Assembly: GCF_000317225.1 (NCBI RefSeq)
Contig: NZ_AJLL01000033.1
Coordinates: forward strand, 124,001-188,000
Origin: Fischerella thermalis PCC 7521
GTDB taxonomy: Bacteria > Cyanobacteriota > Cyanobacteriia > Cyanobacteriales > Nostocaceae
DNA: 64,000 nt
Reading direction: 5' to 3'
The notes below the pieces were generated by a model that saw only the letters and a list, made by a program, of their open reading frames with translations, did not search any database and was not told where the DNA came from. The position numbers and the translations under genes are program-made. This document shows, piece after piece, positions 9,027-18,099 of this stretch (position 1 is the first letter of the stretch; each line of letters starts with the position of its first letter).

Positions 9027-11066
9027 CTAAAGCACCCACAACTCTGTTCCGTTGATTCCGTCGTCAGCAATAAAGAACAGCTTGTCACCAACGACAGTCA
9101 GCTTGTCAGGGTTGGCATAATCTACAGAGTTGATGTATGTAACCTGTTGCGTCCCCGCTTCCGTGCCGTCACTGCTCCATACTTCGCGACTAGTCTGTTC
9201 CTCAGAAGCATTGAAAGTGGAGGCGGCAAAGTAGAGAGTGCCACCAAAATTCACCAGGCTTCCAGGGAGACTGCTATTAGAACCAGACCAAATATCTTTA
9301 ACTAAATATGTACCTGCATCACTGCCATCACTCCTCCACAACTCAAATCCATTGTTGGGGTCGTAGGTAGTGAAGTAAAGCATACTGCCAACAGCAGTTA
9401 AATTGATGGGGCCAAAACTGAGATTCGGCGCTGCATTCAAATCACTCTTGACACGGGCTGTGTTTGTACCATCACTTTTCCACAGTTCTTGTTTAAAGTC
9501 GTTGTTGCTATCGAGTACAAAATATAAGGTGCTGCCTACCGCTGTAAGTAGAGTGGGTCCAAATCCACCTGTCCCTGGAGTAAGGTCTATAACAGAAGTT
9601 CCTCCCACTGTACCATCACTCTTCCACAACTCTATACCTGTGCTGCCATCGTTAGCAGTAAAGTAGAGAGTACTACCAACAACTGTAAGATTAGCAGGGA
9701 CAGAACTTGCTCCACCTATAGCAACGTCTTTAACGAGAGTTGTACCTGCTGCCGTGCCATCACTTGACCATAGTTCAGTACCATTGACCCCATCATTCGC
9801 AGCAAAATAAAGCTTGCCACCAAAAGCAAGCAGGCTTGATGGATTAGAACTAGTAGCACCAGTGTAGATATCTTTAACTAGACTAACTGTATTGCCATCG
9901 GATACCCAAAGTTCTCTACCATTGCTGCCATTATCAGCAGTGAAAAACAGCCTGTTACCTACAACTGTGAGATTTTGCGGATTAGCGTTGCCAGCCGAGG
10001 GATTGATGTCACTCAGCCTTGTAGTTGTGTTTGTGGAGCTATCGTAAACCCACAGTTCCCTACCAGTGCTACCATCATCAGCAGTGAAGAAAAGCTTTGT
10101 AGTACCAAAAGCTGTCAGATTCGCTGGATTGAAACCACTGGGATTAAGATTGGTGATGCGGCTTGTACCAGCAACAGAACCGTCACTCTTCCACAGTTGT
10201 ACACCACTGCTGCCATCATTAGCCGTAAAGTAGAGCGTGCTTCCTAATGCTGTGAGAGAATCTGGGTTAGAACTGTTAGGACCAGACCAGATATCCAGCC
10301 GTTTACCTTTTTTACTTTCAAAGGAAAGATTTAAGGTGTAGTTAGTTGCACCTGTATTATCATAAACCCGAATGTAGTATGTACCACTAGTTAAGTCTTT
10401 AATAATTGACTCTGAAGTGGTGTATGGGTTGTTAGAAAATGCTATTCTAGTGCCAGAATTGTTGTACAGTTCAACATTGGCATTGCCCACTAAATCTTGT
10501 AAGCTCAAGTTGAGTTTACCGTCAGTAGCGATGTTAAATTTGTAGTAATCATTACTGTCAGTAATGACACCTTTACTACCTACAAAATCAATGTAAGTGG
10601 TAGGAGAGCTAATACTAAGCGTGCCAATGTTTTGGGCTGTAGCTCGTGTATTATCAGAAATACCACTTTCTTGAATTGAATAAGCAGCAAGGCTGAGGTT
10701 GTAATTAGTGCCTACAGCACCATTAACTAAGCCGACACGGACGTAGTAAATGCCAGGACTCAAGGTACGAGTGAGTAACTCCGACGCTGTGCCACTAAAA
10801 TTAGCTGTCTGTAGAAGCGTACCGGTTTGAGTATACAGATTCAAACTGGCATTGTCACTTAAACCATCCAAAGTCATGCTTAAGAGACTGGCACTGCTGC
10901 CACCAATGCTGATTTTGTAATAATCACTAATGTCAGAACTACTAACCGAGTCTTGAAAGATATTAGGAGTACTACTAACGGACCCACCAATGTAGGATGC
11001 TGATGTTGTGTCTAAAGCAGTGCTTCTAGTACTCCCTGGGTCTGGAAATCCTGAAAATGTTGCCAT
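9027..11066 (-). CDS. ELWxxDGT-repeat protein with two N-terminal PPC-like domains
   Basis: 679 aa. Residues about 20-130 and 130-250 form two pre-peptidase-C-terminal (PPC)-like beta domains, each with an ...YYKI/F...L...G.YY(V/I)RV pattern. From about 265 to the end there are eight to nine repeats of about 47 residues with the core ELW.SDGT..GT and L.F.A.DG..G, the ELWxxDGT family, probably a propeller-like or solenoid surface domain. There is no N-terminal signal peptide (MATFSGFPDPGSTRSTALDT) and no RTX tail, so the export route is unclear. It lies 160 bp upstream of the pilin-like gene on the same strand and may be co-transcribed. Such proteins are usually extracellular; binding partner unknown. 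Confidence 0.85.
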   Translation of the reverse strand: MATFSGFPDPGSTRSTALDTTSASYIGGSVSSTPNIFQDSVSSSDISDYYKISIGGSSASLLSMTLDGLSDNASLNLYTQTGTLLQTANFSGTASELLTRTLSPGIYYVRVGLVNGAVGTNYNLSLAAYSIQESGISDNTRATAQNIGTLSISSPTTYIDFVGSKGVITDSNDYYKFNIATDGKLNLSLQDLVGNANVELYNNSGTRIAFSNNPYTTSESIIKDLTSGTYYIRVYDNTGATNYTLNLSFESKKGKRLDIWSGPNSSNPDSLTALGSTLYFTANDGSSGVQLWKSDGSVAGTSRITNLNPSGFNPANLTAFGTTKLFFTADDGSTGRELWVYDSSTNTTTRLSDINPSAGNANPQNLTVVGNRLFFTADNGSNGRELWVSDGNTVSLVKDIYTGATSSNPSSLLAFGGKLYFAANDGVNGTELWSSDGTAAGTTLVKDVAIGGASSVPANLTVVGSTLYFTANDGSTGIELWKSDGTVGGTSVIDLTPGTGGFGPTLLTAVGSTLYFVLDSNNDFKQELWKSDGTNTARVKSDLNAAPNLSFGPINLTAVGSMLYFTTYDPNNGFELWRSDGSDAGTYLVKDIWSGSNSSLPGSLVNFGGTLYFAASTFNASEEQTSREVWSSDGTEAGTQQVTYINSVDYANPDKLTVVGDKLFFIADDGINGTELWVL

Positions 11067-11497
11067 GAAAGTCTACCGACTCCTTCCAAAAAATATTTTT
11101 TATCTTTGTTTTGATGGCAGCAGTCCCTGATGGGGTAATTAAAAACTGAGTCAAACTTTTTATGGGTTTGAATTATTCAGTCAATAAATGTCTTAGCTCA
11201 AATTGAGTATGTAGATGCCAAGATCGACTTTTTAGAAAAATTTGTAGCTTAATTTACTAAATTTCTTGATTGTTAAACCTACTTAGTAAGTTTATATGTA
11301 TGTATAACTTACTAGTAAATAAGTAAAATTACTTTTTGTGAACAAGAAAATATCTATTGTTTGTCTTGATTATTTAGGAATTCAATTCCAAATTACAACA
11401 ACCAGAATATAGCTCTTATGTCTTAATCATTACTTCCGTAATATTGTGTAATTGACAAACATAAAAATTATACACGATCAAGTGTAAATACGGTTTT

Positions 11498-11539
11498 AAT
11501 GACATAAATTTTGTGAGTCTGCACAAAAATTATGTCATT
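11498..11539. promoter_or_regulatory. Long inverted repeat upstream of the histidine kinase
   Basis: Arms 11498-11515 (AATGACATAAATTTTGTG) and 11522-11539 (CACAAAAATTATGTCATT) with a six-base centre; 17 of 18 positions pair. It lies in the 569-bp divergent spacer between the ELWxxDGT gene (start 11066) and the histidine kinase (start 11636). The rest of the spacer is very AT-rich with no other gene seen. It could be an operator or an mRNA hairpin. Confidence 0.6.
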
Positions 11540-11564
11540 TACAAGAGTTTTGAGAGAGTAAGGC

Positions 11565-11581
11565 GTACTAAAACTTAGTAC
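11565..11581. promoter_or_regulatory. Perfect GTACTAA-N3-TTAGTAC palindrome
   Basis: Seven-base arms around AAC, 55 bp before the histidine kinase start. Size and position fit an operator of a dimeric regulator, but no matching regulator gene is next to it. Confidence 0.5.
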
Positions 11582-11635
11582 AAAATATGGACAAGATATG
11601 AATATCAGATAGATTTGCTATGACTTGCTACATCT

Positions 11636-13054
11636 ATGTTTCAAACAACTCGTCGTCGCCTAGCCTTGTGGTACACAGCTGTAACAGCTTTACTGCTGCT
11701 GTTATTTGCTACTGGTGTGTATCTTTATGTTCGTAATACTTTGGTGGAGCGGATTGACGATACCTTAAATCATGTAGTGGAAGTAGTCGAGCGATCGCTA
11801 GTCATTGAACCAATTAACTCTAACACCAGTCAATACCGTATTAATGTAGAGGCTAGTTTTCGCGATAACACCGATACAGTAGAAACTGTAGAAGATGACC
11901 ACATAGACTTAGAATGGTTTAGTCCGACTGGACAACTACTCTGGTCTACTCTCTCAGAACCACTGGATATTCCCATTCATGTGAATCGCACAGGCGAGAC
12001 AGTGCATGTGGTGAGACAGAGAGATGGGCAGAATTCTTCACTACTTCTGCGCCAGGTAACTCAACGAGTGGAAGTAGGCAAACAAGTACTAGGATATCTG
12101 CGTGTCAGTCATCCTTGGTTTGAAGTCACAAAACCCAGCCGACAGTTAATCCTTGATTTAGCTATAGGTATCTGGATGATGGTGCTTTCTGTGGCTGCAA
12201 GCGGTTGGTTTCTTTCGGGTAAAGCTATGGAACCAGTATACGAGTCATATCAACGCCTGAAACAGTTTACTGCTGACGCTTCTCATGAACTAAGAAGTCC
12301 GATCGCATTAATTCAAACCAATGTCCAAGTTGCTCTTGCAGATTTAGATGCTGCTGAGGTAAAAGATGCTACTCTTTCCCACTATCGACAACAGTTACAA
12401 GTGGTAGAACGACTCACCCAACGCTTAGGTAAACTAGTTAATGATTTACTTTTCCTAGCACGCCAAGATAGCGGTATCAGCCAAGAAAACTTTTCTGCTT
12501 GTCCTGTCGATGCTTTACTCATGGAAGTAGTAGAAGAACAACAACTGTTAGCTGCTGAAAAAAATATTACCCTCACCTTCAACTTAATTGACCCTCCAAC
12601 CACAGAAACTAAACCCGAAATATTAGAAAATTGGTTCACACTCTCAGGTAACTGGAATCAATTAATACAATTGTTCACCAACTTAATCAGTAACGCCTTG
12701 CGCTACACTCCACCTTCTGGACAGGTAAATGTAGAATTAGCACGACTAGAAACAACAAACCGTAGTTCAGGACTACGTTCTAGTCACCCTCAGTTACAAA
12801 TTAAAGTCAGTGATACTGGTATAGGCATTCCTACAGAAGCAATACCCCGGTTATTTGACCGCTTTTACCGAGTAGATCCAGCGCGTACCCATCCCAATGG
12901 TAGTATCAAGACAGAAAATACCACTGGCTCAGGCTTAGGTTTAGCGATCGCTTTAGCGATTGTAGAAAATCATCAAGGTCAAATTCAACTTGAAAGTACC
13001 CTCGGTAAAGGTACTAATGTTACTGTCACTTTACCTATAACTCTGGAAAAATAA
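11636..13054 (+). CDS. Membrane sensor histidine kinase (orphan)
   Basis: 472 aa. Membrane segment one is about residues 12-30 (WYTAVTALLLLLFATGVYLY), an extracytoplasmic sensor region spans about 31-170, and segment two is about 175-195. The HisKA helix holds the phospho-acceptor in FTADASHELRSPIALIQT; ATPase motifs are N (LFTNLISNALRYTPP), G1 (SDTGIGIP), F (LFDRFYRVD) and G2 (GSGLGLAIALAI). All residues needed for autophosphorylation are visible. No response regulator is adjacent on either side: upstream is the divergent ELWxxDGT gene, downstream the rubrerythrin relic. The cognate regulator and signal are unknown. The divergent spacer with two palindromes hints at shared control with the surface-protein gene. 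Confidence 0.93.
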   Translation: MFQTTRRRLALWYTAVTALLLLLFATGVYLYVRNTLVERIDDTLNHVVEVVERSLVIEPINSNTSQYRINVEASFRDNTDTVETVEDDHIDLEWFSPTGQLLWSTLSEPLDIPIHVNRTGETVHVVRQRDGQNSSLLLRQVTQRVEVGKQVLGYLRVSHPWFEVTKPSRQLILDLAIGIWMMVLSVAASGWFLSGKAMEPVYESYQRLKQFTADASHELRSPIALIQTNVQVALADLDAAEVKDATLSHYRQQLQVVERLTQRLGKLVNDLLFLARQDSGISQENFSACPVDALLMEVVEEQQLLAAEKNITLTFNLIDPPTTETKPEILENWFTLSGNWNQLIQLFTNLISNALRYTPPSGQVNVELARLETTNRSSGLRSSHPQLQIKVSDTGIGIPTEAIPRLFDRFYRVDPARTHPNGSIKTENTTGSGLGLAIALAIVENHQGQIQLESTLGKGTNVTVTLPITLEK

Positions 13055-13063
13055 AAATCATGA

Positions 13064-13129
13064 TTAAACCACCAAGACACAAAGACACAAAGTTATCTTT
13101 TCTTTGTGTCTTTGTGCCTTTGTGGTTAA
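13064..13129. repeat. Fold-back repeat between convergent genes
   Basis: Left arm 13064-13092 and right arm 13102-13129, almost fully complementary, both built from ACACAAAG/CTTTGTGT units with a nine-base loop. It separates the kinase stop from the convergent rubrerythrin relic and may end transcription from both sides. It is of the dispersed AAGACACAAAG type seen widely in cyanobacterial spacers. Confidence 0.75.
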
Positions 13130-13146
13130 TAACTTGGCAAAATCAC

Positions 13147-13735
13147 TTAAGCCGCAACAACTTCCTCATAGGGAACAAACGTTTTCTTGCTAGCGCCACA
13201 AATTGGACAATGCCAATCTTCTGGGATGGCTGCAAAGGGTGTACCTGGTGCAATACCAGAATCAGGATCACCTTCTGTTGGATCGTAGATCATTGAACAT
13301 TGGCGGCAAATCCATTTTTGGGTAGCAGGATCACTACTAGCTGCTTTGGGAGAGGTTTTGACTCCTTCTAAGGCTTGTAGTGCTTCTGTATATTGCTGAG
13401 CGTGATGGTTTTCAATATGTGTTAGTAAGCCAAAATTATGAGCGGCTTTGCGGAATATCCCAGCGTGTTCGCGAGACTCGGCTTGTTGTGCTTCAAACTC
13501 GACGATGGCTTTCCCATCTCGATCTGCACGTGCTTGTTCAGCAAAGCCTGGGTACATAATTGTGTACTCGTAAGTTTCTCCTTCTATGGCTAATTCTAAA
13601 CAGCGAGCTGCGATCGCTTTTTTTGCTCCTCTGTTAAGGATGTCACATCACTTACTACCAATTCTGGATGCATTAACCGAAAGTGAGCAAATGCGTGTTC
13701 AGTCTCTTGATTTGCCCTGTGTTCTACCCCTGAAT
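13147..13735 (-). pseudogene. Rubrerythrin, truncated at the 5' end and frameshifted
   Basis: The 3' part reads as normal rubrerythrin: CLELAIEGETYEYTIMYPGF, then REHAGIFRKAAHNFGLLTHI and a C-terminal rubredoxin domain with two CxxC knuckles (CRQC and CPIC). Upstream, ANQETEHAFAHFRLMHPEL and SDVTSLTEEQKK continue the protein in another frame; the break falls in a run of seven T on the + strand (13618-13624), where one more base would restore the frame. Homology stops near 13715, so the first about 50 residues, including the usual GGESMANRKY helix with an iron-ligating Glu, are missing. An internal ATG at 13557 opens a 136-codon frame, but half the diiron site would be lost. Rubrerythrins reduce peroxide; this copy should be inactive unless the frameshift is a sequencing error and the 5' end lies elsewhere. 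Confidence 0.8.
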
Positions 13736-13821
13736 ATTCAGGCAAATAATTTGTATGTAGAGCAGTTAACAACAATATTAGTTATTCATTTGTTAGTTGT
13801 TAGTGGTTGGTGGTTGATGGT

Positions 13822-13851
13822 TGTAGAGACGTGCCATGGCACGTCTCTACA
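13822..13851. repeat. Perfect 30-bp palindrome
   Basis: Half-site TGTAGAGACGTGCCA followed by its exact complement, centred on CCATGG. It is flanked by TTGGTGGTTG-type short repeats and sits next to the point where the rubrerythrin 5' end is lost. A related palindrome occurs at 41446-41471. It looks like a small non-autonomous or REP-like element. Confidence 0.85.
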
Positions 13852-13925
13852 TTAGTTTAGTGGTTGGTGGTTAATTGTTAGTTATTTCCAATGCCCACTA
13901 CCCACACCTCCCCATCCCCAATCCC

Positions 13926-14723
13926 CTACCTACTCACAATCCCCGACCACTGAACCTTCTTCTGTTTTTCCCGACGATAGGAAAAGAAATGTTCAGGGTT
14001 TTGATAGGTACAATAAGGGGCGATCGCAATCTGTTCGGGACTAATGCCTAATTTTTCCATCTGTAAAAAGTTTATCCGTCTTACATCCAAACGGACTTTA
14101 CCAGGGTTAGGGTCTGGAAATAAGGGTGAATTGGGTAGTTTGTGTAACGCCTCAACTATTGCATTCTCGTCATCATGTGGTATAATTGTCATCCCAATTT
14201 GTGCTGCAACTTGGATGGATACTTGGTAGACTTCTCCAGCGATCGCTGGCCCCATAGCAATCCGCAAATCTTCGATTTTGCTGCCTTGGGCTTGCAGGCG
14301 GGCGATCGCTTGCGGTACGATCTTCGCTGCCGTACCGCGCCATCCGGCGTGTACTGCTGCCACCTGAAGAGTCTTTTCATCGGCAATCAGCACGGGTGTA
14401 CAATCAGCAGAAGCGACCCAGAGGGCTTGTAGTGGCTGTTCGCTGACTAAACCATCTGCTGATGCAAGGACACAATTATCTTCTTGATCTACCTCATCCT
14501 CTGTTGAGAGTAACTGAGTCGCAATTTCTGAGGGTGTGAGAACAGTGTTGCCATGCACCTGTTTTAAGCGATATCCTGAAGCATCTGAATGCAGTACTAT
14601 CGTTAATTCTTCTGGAGAACGAGGCCAAAAATGTTGGGTAAAAAAGCCATGTGGCCAAGCTTCGAGAAGACTACAAGTCAGGTAAGACATCTCTTCCCAA
14701 GTCTGCCAATGCCAAGTGTGCAT
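13926..14723 (-). CDS. pgeF: Peptidoglycan editing factor / multicopper-type purine-nucleoside phosphorylase family
   Basis: 265 aa from ATG at 14723 (a TTG two codons upstream is less likely). It is a DUF152/YfiH-family laccase-domain protein. Metal-site motifs are visible: KQVHGNTVL, SADCTPVLIAD and AAVHAGWRGTAAKIV, followed by MGPAIAGEVYQV. Family members have been linked to removal of mis-incorporated L-Ser from muropeptides and to adenosine-deaminase and phosphorylase activities. Length is normal. It is divergent from birA with only about 49 bp between starts, so the two promoters must overlap. Confidence 0.9.
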   Translation of the reverse strand: MHTWHWQTWEEMSYLTCSLLEAWPHGFFTQHFWPRSPEELTIVLHSDASGYRLKQVHGNTVLTPSEIATQLLSTEDEVDQEDNCVLASADGLVSEQPLQALWVASADCTPVLIADEKTLQVAAVHAGWRGTAAKIVPQAIARLQAQGSKIEDLRIAMGPAIAGEVYQVSIQVAAQIGMTIIPHDDENAIVEALHKLPNSPLFPDPNPGKVRLDVRRINFLQMEKLGISPEQIAIAPYCTYQNPEHFFSYRREKQKKVQWSGIVSR

Positions 14724-14772
14724 CTTCAACCAAGCCTAAAAACAACATAAAAATCAGCCAATTAATGCTAAC

Positions 14773-15615
14773 TTGAACAAGCAAATTTCGGGAAACTCTG
14801 TGGGATTGGATCAGCAACGGTTGGAAGTAGCCTTAAAAAGCGAACGTCAGTATATTTATTTACCTTTTCACCTGCATATATTTGAATCTGTTGCTTCAAC
14901 TAATCAGACCCTATGGGAACTGCTAGAGCAAGGAGCAAAAGACGGGACTGTAGCAATTGCAACTCAGCAAACAGCAGGACGGGGACAATGGGGGCGAAAT
15001 TGGATTTCTCCCATGGGAGGATTATATCTTTCAGTTTTAATTACTCCTAACATTGTGGCTAGTCACAGCTACCAGCTAACTTTGGCAACCGCTTGGGGAA
15101 TTGCCAATCAATTGCGAAAAAGTGGTGTTGATGTTGGCATCAAGTGGCCCAATGACTTAGTGATCAATAGGCGTAAATTGGGCGGTATTTTGACTGAAAC
15201 AAAAGTCCATCAAGGCAGAATTACCCAAGCAGTAATTGGAGTTGGTATTAACTGGATGAACCCAGTTCCGGAAACTGGGATAAATTTGGAAATGTGGCAA
15301 GCTGCAAAAGAACCTAAACTAATTCCCTGTTTAGAAGTACTGGCAGCGAAAATCTTACTAGGAATAGAATCCGGTATACAGAGTCTTTTGCAAGAAGGAG
15401 TAAATATATTATTGACTCGCTATCAACAGTTGCTTGCAAATGTAGGCGATCGCGTCTACGTCAACAACCTTGCAGGCACTATAGTTGGTGTCACACCTAC
15501 TGGGGAACTGCATGTAATCATGGACACATCCGAATCTTCACAAGCAACAAAACCAGAAATTTACCTCCAGCCCGGTATAATCAGTTTGGGCTATTGTACA
15601 TCACCGAGTCAGTGA
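14773..15615 (+). CDS. birA: Biotin--[acetyl-CoA-carboxylase] ligase, monofunctional
   Basis: 280 aa from TTG at 14773; GTG at 14800 is an alternative, and no ATG is available because the one at 14765 meets a stop. Ligase motifs are STNQTLWELLEQGA, the adenylate loop GRGQWGRNWISP, KWPNDLVINRRKLGGILTE, and a C-terminal SH3-like part (VYVNNLAGTIVGVTPTGEL). The N-terminal extension of about 45 residues is too short for the HTH domain of bifunctional BirA, so it attaches biotin to the carboxyl carrier protein but should not act as a repressor. Confidence 0.88.
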   Translation: MNKQISGNSVGLDQQRLEVALKSERQYIYLPFHLHIFESVASTNQTLWELLEQGAKDGTVAIATQQTAGRGQWGRNWISPMGGLYLSVLITPNIVASHSYQLTLATAWGIANQLRKSGVDVGIKWPNDLVINRRKLGGILTETKVHQGRITQAVIGVGINWMNPVPETGINLEMWQAAKEPKLIPCLEVLAAKILLGIESGIQSLLQEGVNILLTRYQQLLANVGDRVYVNNLAGTIVGVTPTGELHVIMDTSESSQATKPEIYLQPGIISLGYCTSPSQ

Positions 15616-15751
15616 ACAGTAAACAGTTATCAAGTTAAAAAATGATAAGCAAGCCCATAATTTCATTTCGACTAACTGATAACTAAAAACTGATTACTGG
15701 TTAAACAATTTGTTTAGGCAAACTACGTACTTACACCCAATACCAAAACAA

Positions 15752-17323
15752 ATGACGCAGCGCAATAACTCTGCCCCCAAACGATTGCATCACTTATGGC
15801 GGCGATCGCTGCCAGCACAGAGTCTCTGTTTGCTTGGTAGCTTCAGCCTGATCAGCAGTGGCATGGTGCTTGCCCAAAGCGAATCGGCTATAGATAACAT
15901 TGTTCCCACAACTGAAAATTCTCCAACTGTCAAAAAAAATATTGTTGAGCGTAGTCAAATTGTCATCCCAGAAAAACCTGACTCCCAACCAGAATTTTCC
16001 CAGCGCCGGAGTAGACTCAGACAAAGATTGCGACAGGAGGAGGCTTCCCAAACCCCAGCAACAGTCAGAGTCAGGAAATCCAAACCAGAGGTGTCAACTT
16101 CTCAATCGCCACAGAGAGTAAGAATTTCTCAACAGAATAATGCCCCTGTTGTGATCACAGAGGAAAAACCACAAGTAGAATTTACCGCCCCGACTCAACC
16201 TCGTCCAGGACAACAAAAACTTCCTGAAGTTGCCCAACCTGTTAATAATTCTCCTTCTTCTACTAGTACCACACCAGGAAAACCCAAAGACTACAATAAC
16301 GCTTATATTGACCCCACAGATTATAATCCCACAGCTAAATATGAAGCTCCTAGTAGCGTCATAGCTACAGAGCGTTCCAGTGGTTGTCAAGCTGTATTGC
16401 GGCAAGGAGTTGCTAGCAACAGCTGTGGTAGCAGTCAGTCTGGGGTGAATGCCAATACTGGAACGCCTAGTTGGCTAAAGAAAAGTCAAAATGTCCAGAT
16501 AGCCGCGATTCCAGTCACAAAACGGCTGGCTACCAAAAAGGAAAACAATCCTAGTTGGCGTCCACCCGGAATTGTTTCAAAGGTAATCTCTAGTAATGGT
16601 TTGCGTTCTAACCGAGTTGCTAATCTGGGTACTACCAAGAATAATTATCACCCCAACCGCTTCATTCCTACTCCTGACAACTTTTTTCCCACAACTAGAG
16701 TTAGTGATGTGGCGATCGCACCCAGTGCTGGAACTTTAACAGCACCGATGACCGCTGACAATCTCACGCCCCGTCCTAGCGTGGTAGCTTACGACATTCC
16801 CTTGGCCACAACATTACCACAGATCGCCTACAGAGCCATTTATGGTAATAGAGTCGCAATTGGTGGTACAGGATTGATCTACCCACTGGCGATTCCCTCC
16901 CCGATTACCTCATTGTTTGGTTGGCGCATTCATCCAATTACAGGCGATCGCCGTTTCCATGCTGGTATGGACATCGGGGCGGCAACAGGAACACCAATTT
17001 TAGCAGCATATTCCGGTCAAGTAGAAGTTGCTGACTGGGTTGGTGGTTATGGTCAAGCTGTGATCCTCAACCACAACAACGCCCTACAAACCCTATATGG
17101 TCACATGTCCCAAATCCTTGTTCAACCAGGTCAACGGGTAGAAAGGGGAACTGTAATCGGTTTAGTAGGCAGTACAGGTAACTCTACAGGTCCTCACCTC
17201 CACTTTGAAGTCCGCCAACTTACACCTCAAGGATGGATTGCTGTCGATCCAAGCCCACAAATACAATCTGCCCTTGGTCAATTACAACAAAGCACACAGA
17301 CAGCCCAGGTAATCGGGGAGTAG
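15752..17323 (+). CDS. Periplasmic M23 (LytM) peptidase
   Basis: 523 aa from ATG at 15752; a TTG 42 bp upstream would add 14 residues before the charged start of the signal sequence. Signal region: RSLPAQSLCLLGSFSLISSG to VLAQS. A long Pro/Ser/Gln-rich, basic linker (about 50-375) follows, with one Cys pair region around GCQAVLRQGVASNSCG. The C-terminal LytM domain starts at PITSLFGWRIHPITG; zinc ligands are in RFHAGMDIG and GPHLHFEVR, with YGHM between. The active-site His residues are all present, so it should cut peptidoglycan cross-bridges. The substrate and any EnvC/NlpD-like regulatory role are not visible from the sequence. Confidence 0.9.
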   Translation: MTQRNNSAPKRLHHLWRRSLPAQSLCLLGSFSLISSGMVLAQSESAIDNIVPTTENSPTVKKNIVERSQIVIPEKPDSQPEFSQRRSRLRQRLRQEEASQTPATVRVRKSKPEVSTSQSPQRVRISQQNNAPVVITEEKPQVEFTAPTQPRPGQQKLPEVAQPVNNSPSSTSTTPGKPKDYNNAYIDPTDYNPTAKYEAPSSVIATERSSGCQAVLRQGVASNSCGSSQSGVNANTGTPSWLKKSQNVQIAAIPVTKRLATKKENNPSWRPPGIVSKVISSNGLRSNRVANLGTTKNNYHPNRFIPTPDNFFPTTRVSDVAIAPSAGTLTAPMTADNLTPRPSVVAYDIPLATTLPQIAYRAIYGNRVAIGGTGLIYPLAIPSPITSLFGWRIHPITGDRRFHAGMDIGAATGTPILAAYSGQVEVADWVGGYGQAVILNHNNALQTLYGHMSQILVQPGQRVERGTVIGLVGSTGNSTGPHLHFEVRQLTPQGWIAVDPSPQIQSALGQLQQSTQTAQVIGE

Positions 17324-17439
17324 GGATTAGGAATTAGGGACAAGGAGGACAGGGAGGTATTTATCCATATATTTCCCCAATCCCCACTTCTCACACTCCT
17401 TCCTCATACTCCTCATACTCCTCATCTCCCTATCCCCAA

Positions 17440-18099
17440 TCACAAATACCCGTGTTCAGCAAGGAATGCGGGTGTTATTTCCTCACGATTTGCATTTGGG
17501 GGAAATTTAAGAAACTTTTCTACGTATTTTCCGAGAATATCACCTTCGAGATTAACCCAACTGCCATTTACTAGATAGCGGAGGTTAGTCTCGGCATAAG
17601 TGAGGGGAATCACGGCTACTGTAAACTGGGAAATTTCTGGATTATAATCAGCTACTGTAAGGCTAATACCGTTCACAGCTATACTGCCTTTGGGAACAAT
17701 ATAACGCGCGATCGCATCAGGAGCTGTAAAAGTCATTTCCCAAGCGGTTGCTGTCTGTTGTGCCGAAACCATGCAACCGATACCATCTACGTGTCCCATC
17801 ACAAAATGACCGCCGACTTTGCCACCTACCCGTAAGGAAGTTTCTAAATTTACATATCTTGGTTCCGTGTGTTCTTTCCCTAGAGTTGTGCGGCGCAGAG
17901 TCTCTGGTGATGCTGTTGCGATAAAACCGTCTTTTAAAATTTCTTCTACGGTAAGGCAAATGCCATCTACTGCTACACTGTCACCATAACCTAAGTCCCC
18001 CATAATGACTCCACATGGGTGGCTAACACAACTAATTTGCCAAGAATCTCCCTCTAAGGGTCTTATGGTTCCTAATGCTTGGATTATTCCTGTAAACAC
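17440..18099 (-). CDS. ribE: Riboflavin synthase, alpha subunit
   Basis: 219 aa starting MFTGIIQALGTI, the classic N-terminus. Two internally homologous lumazine-binding halves are visible: GDSVAVDGICLTVEEI / VNLETSLRVGGKVGGHFVMG in the first, KGSIAVNGISLTVADY / in the second with VNLEGDILGKYVEKFL. It dismutates two 6,7-dimethyl-8-ribityllumazine molecules to riboflavin. Length is standard. No FMN riboswitch pattern is visible upstream. Confidence 0.95.
   Translation of the reverse strand: MFTGIIQALGTIRPLEGDSWQISCVSHPCGVIMGDLGYGDSVAVDGICLTVEEILKDGFIATASPETLRRTTLGKEHTEPRYVNLETSLRVGGKVGGHFVMGHVDGIGCMVSAQQTATAWEMTFTAPDAIARYIVPKGSIAVNGISLTVADYNPEISQFTVAVIPLTYAETNLRYLVNGSWVNLEGDILGKYVEKFLKFPPNANREEITPAFLAEHGYL

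Noticed and set aside
11636-13054. Assignment of the sensor kinase as RppB/NrsS
   Set aside because: The N-terminus differs from the RppB type as I know it and no RppA-like regulator is adjacent.
13060-13296. Short + strand frame after the histidine kinase
   Set aside because: It reads through the fold-back repeat and antisense to the rubrerythrin remnant.
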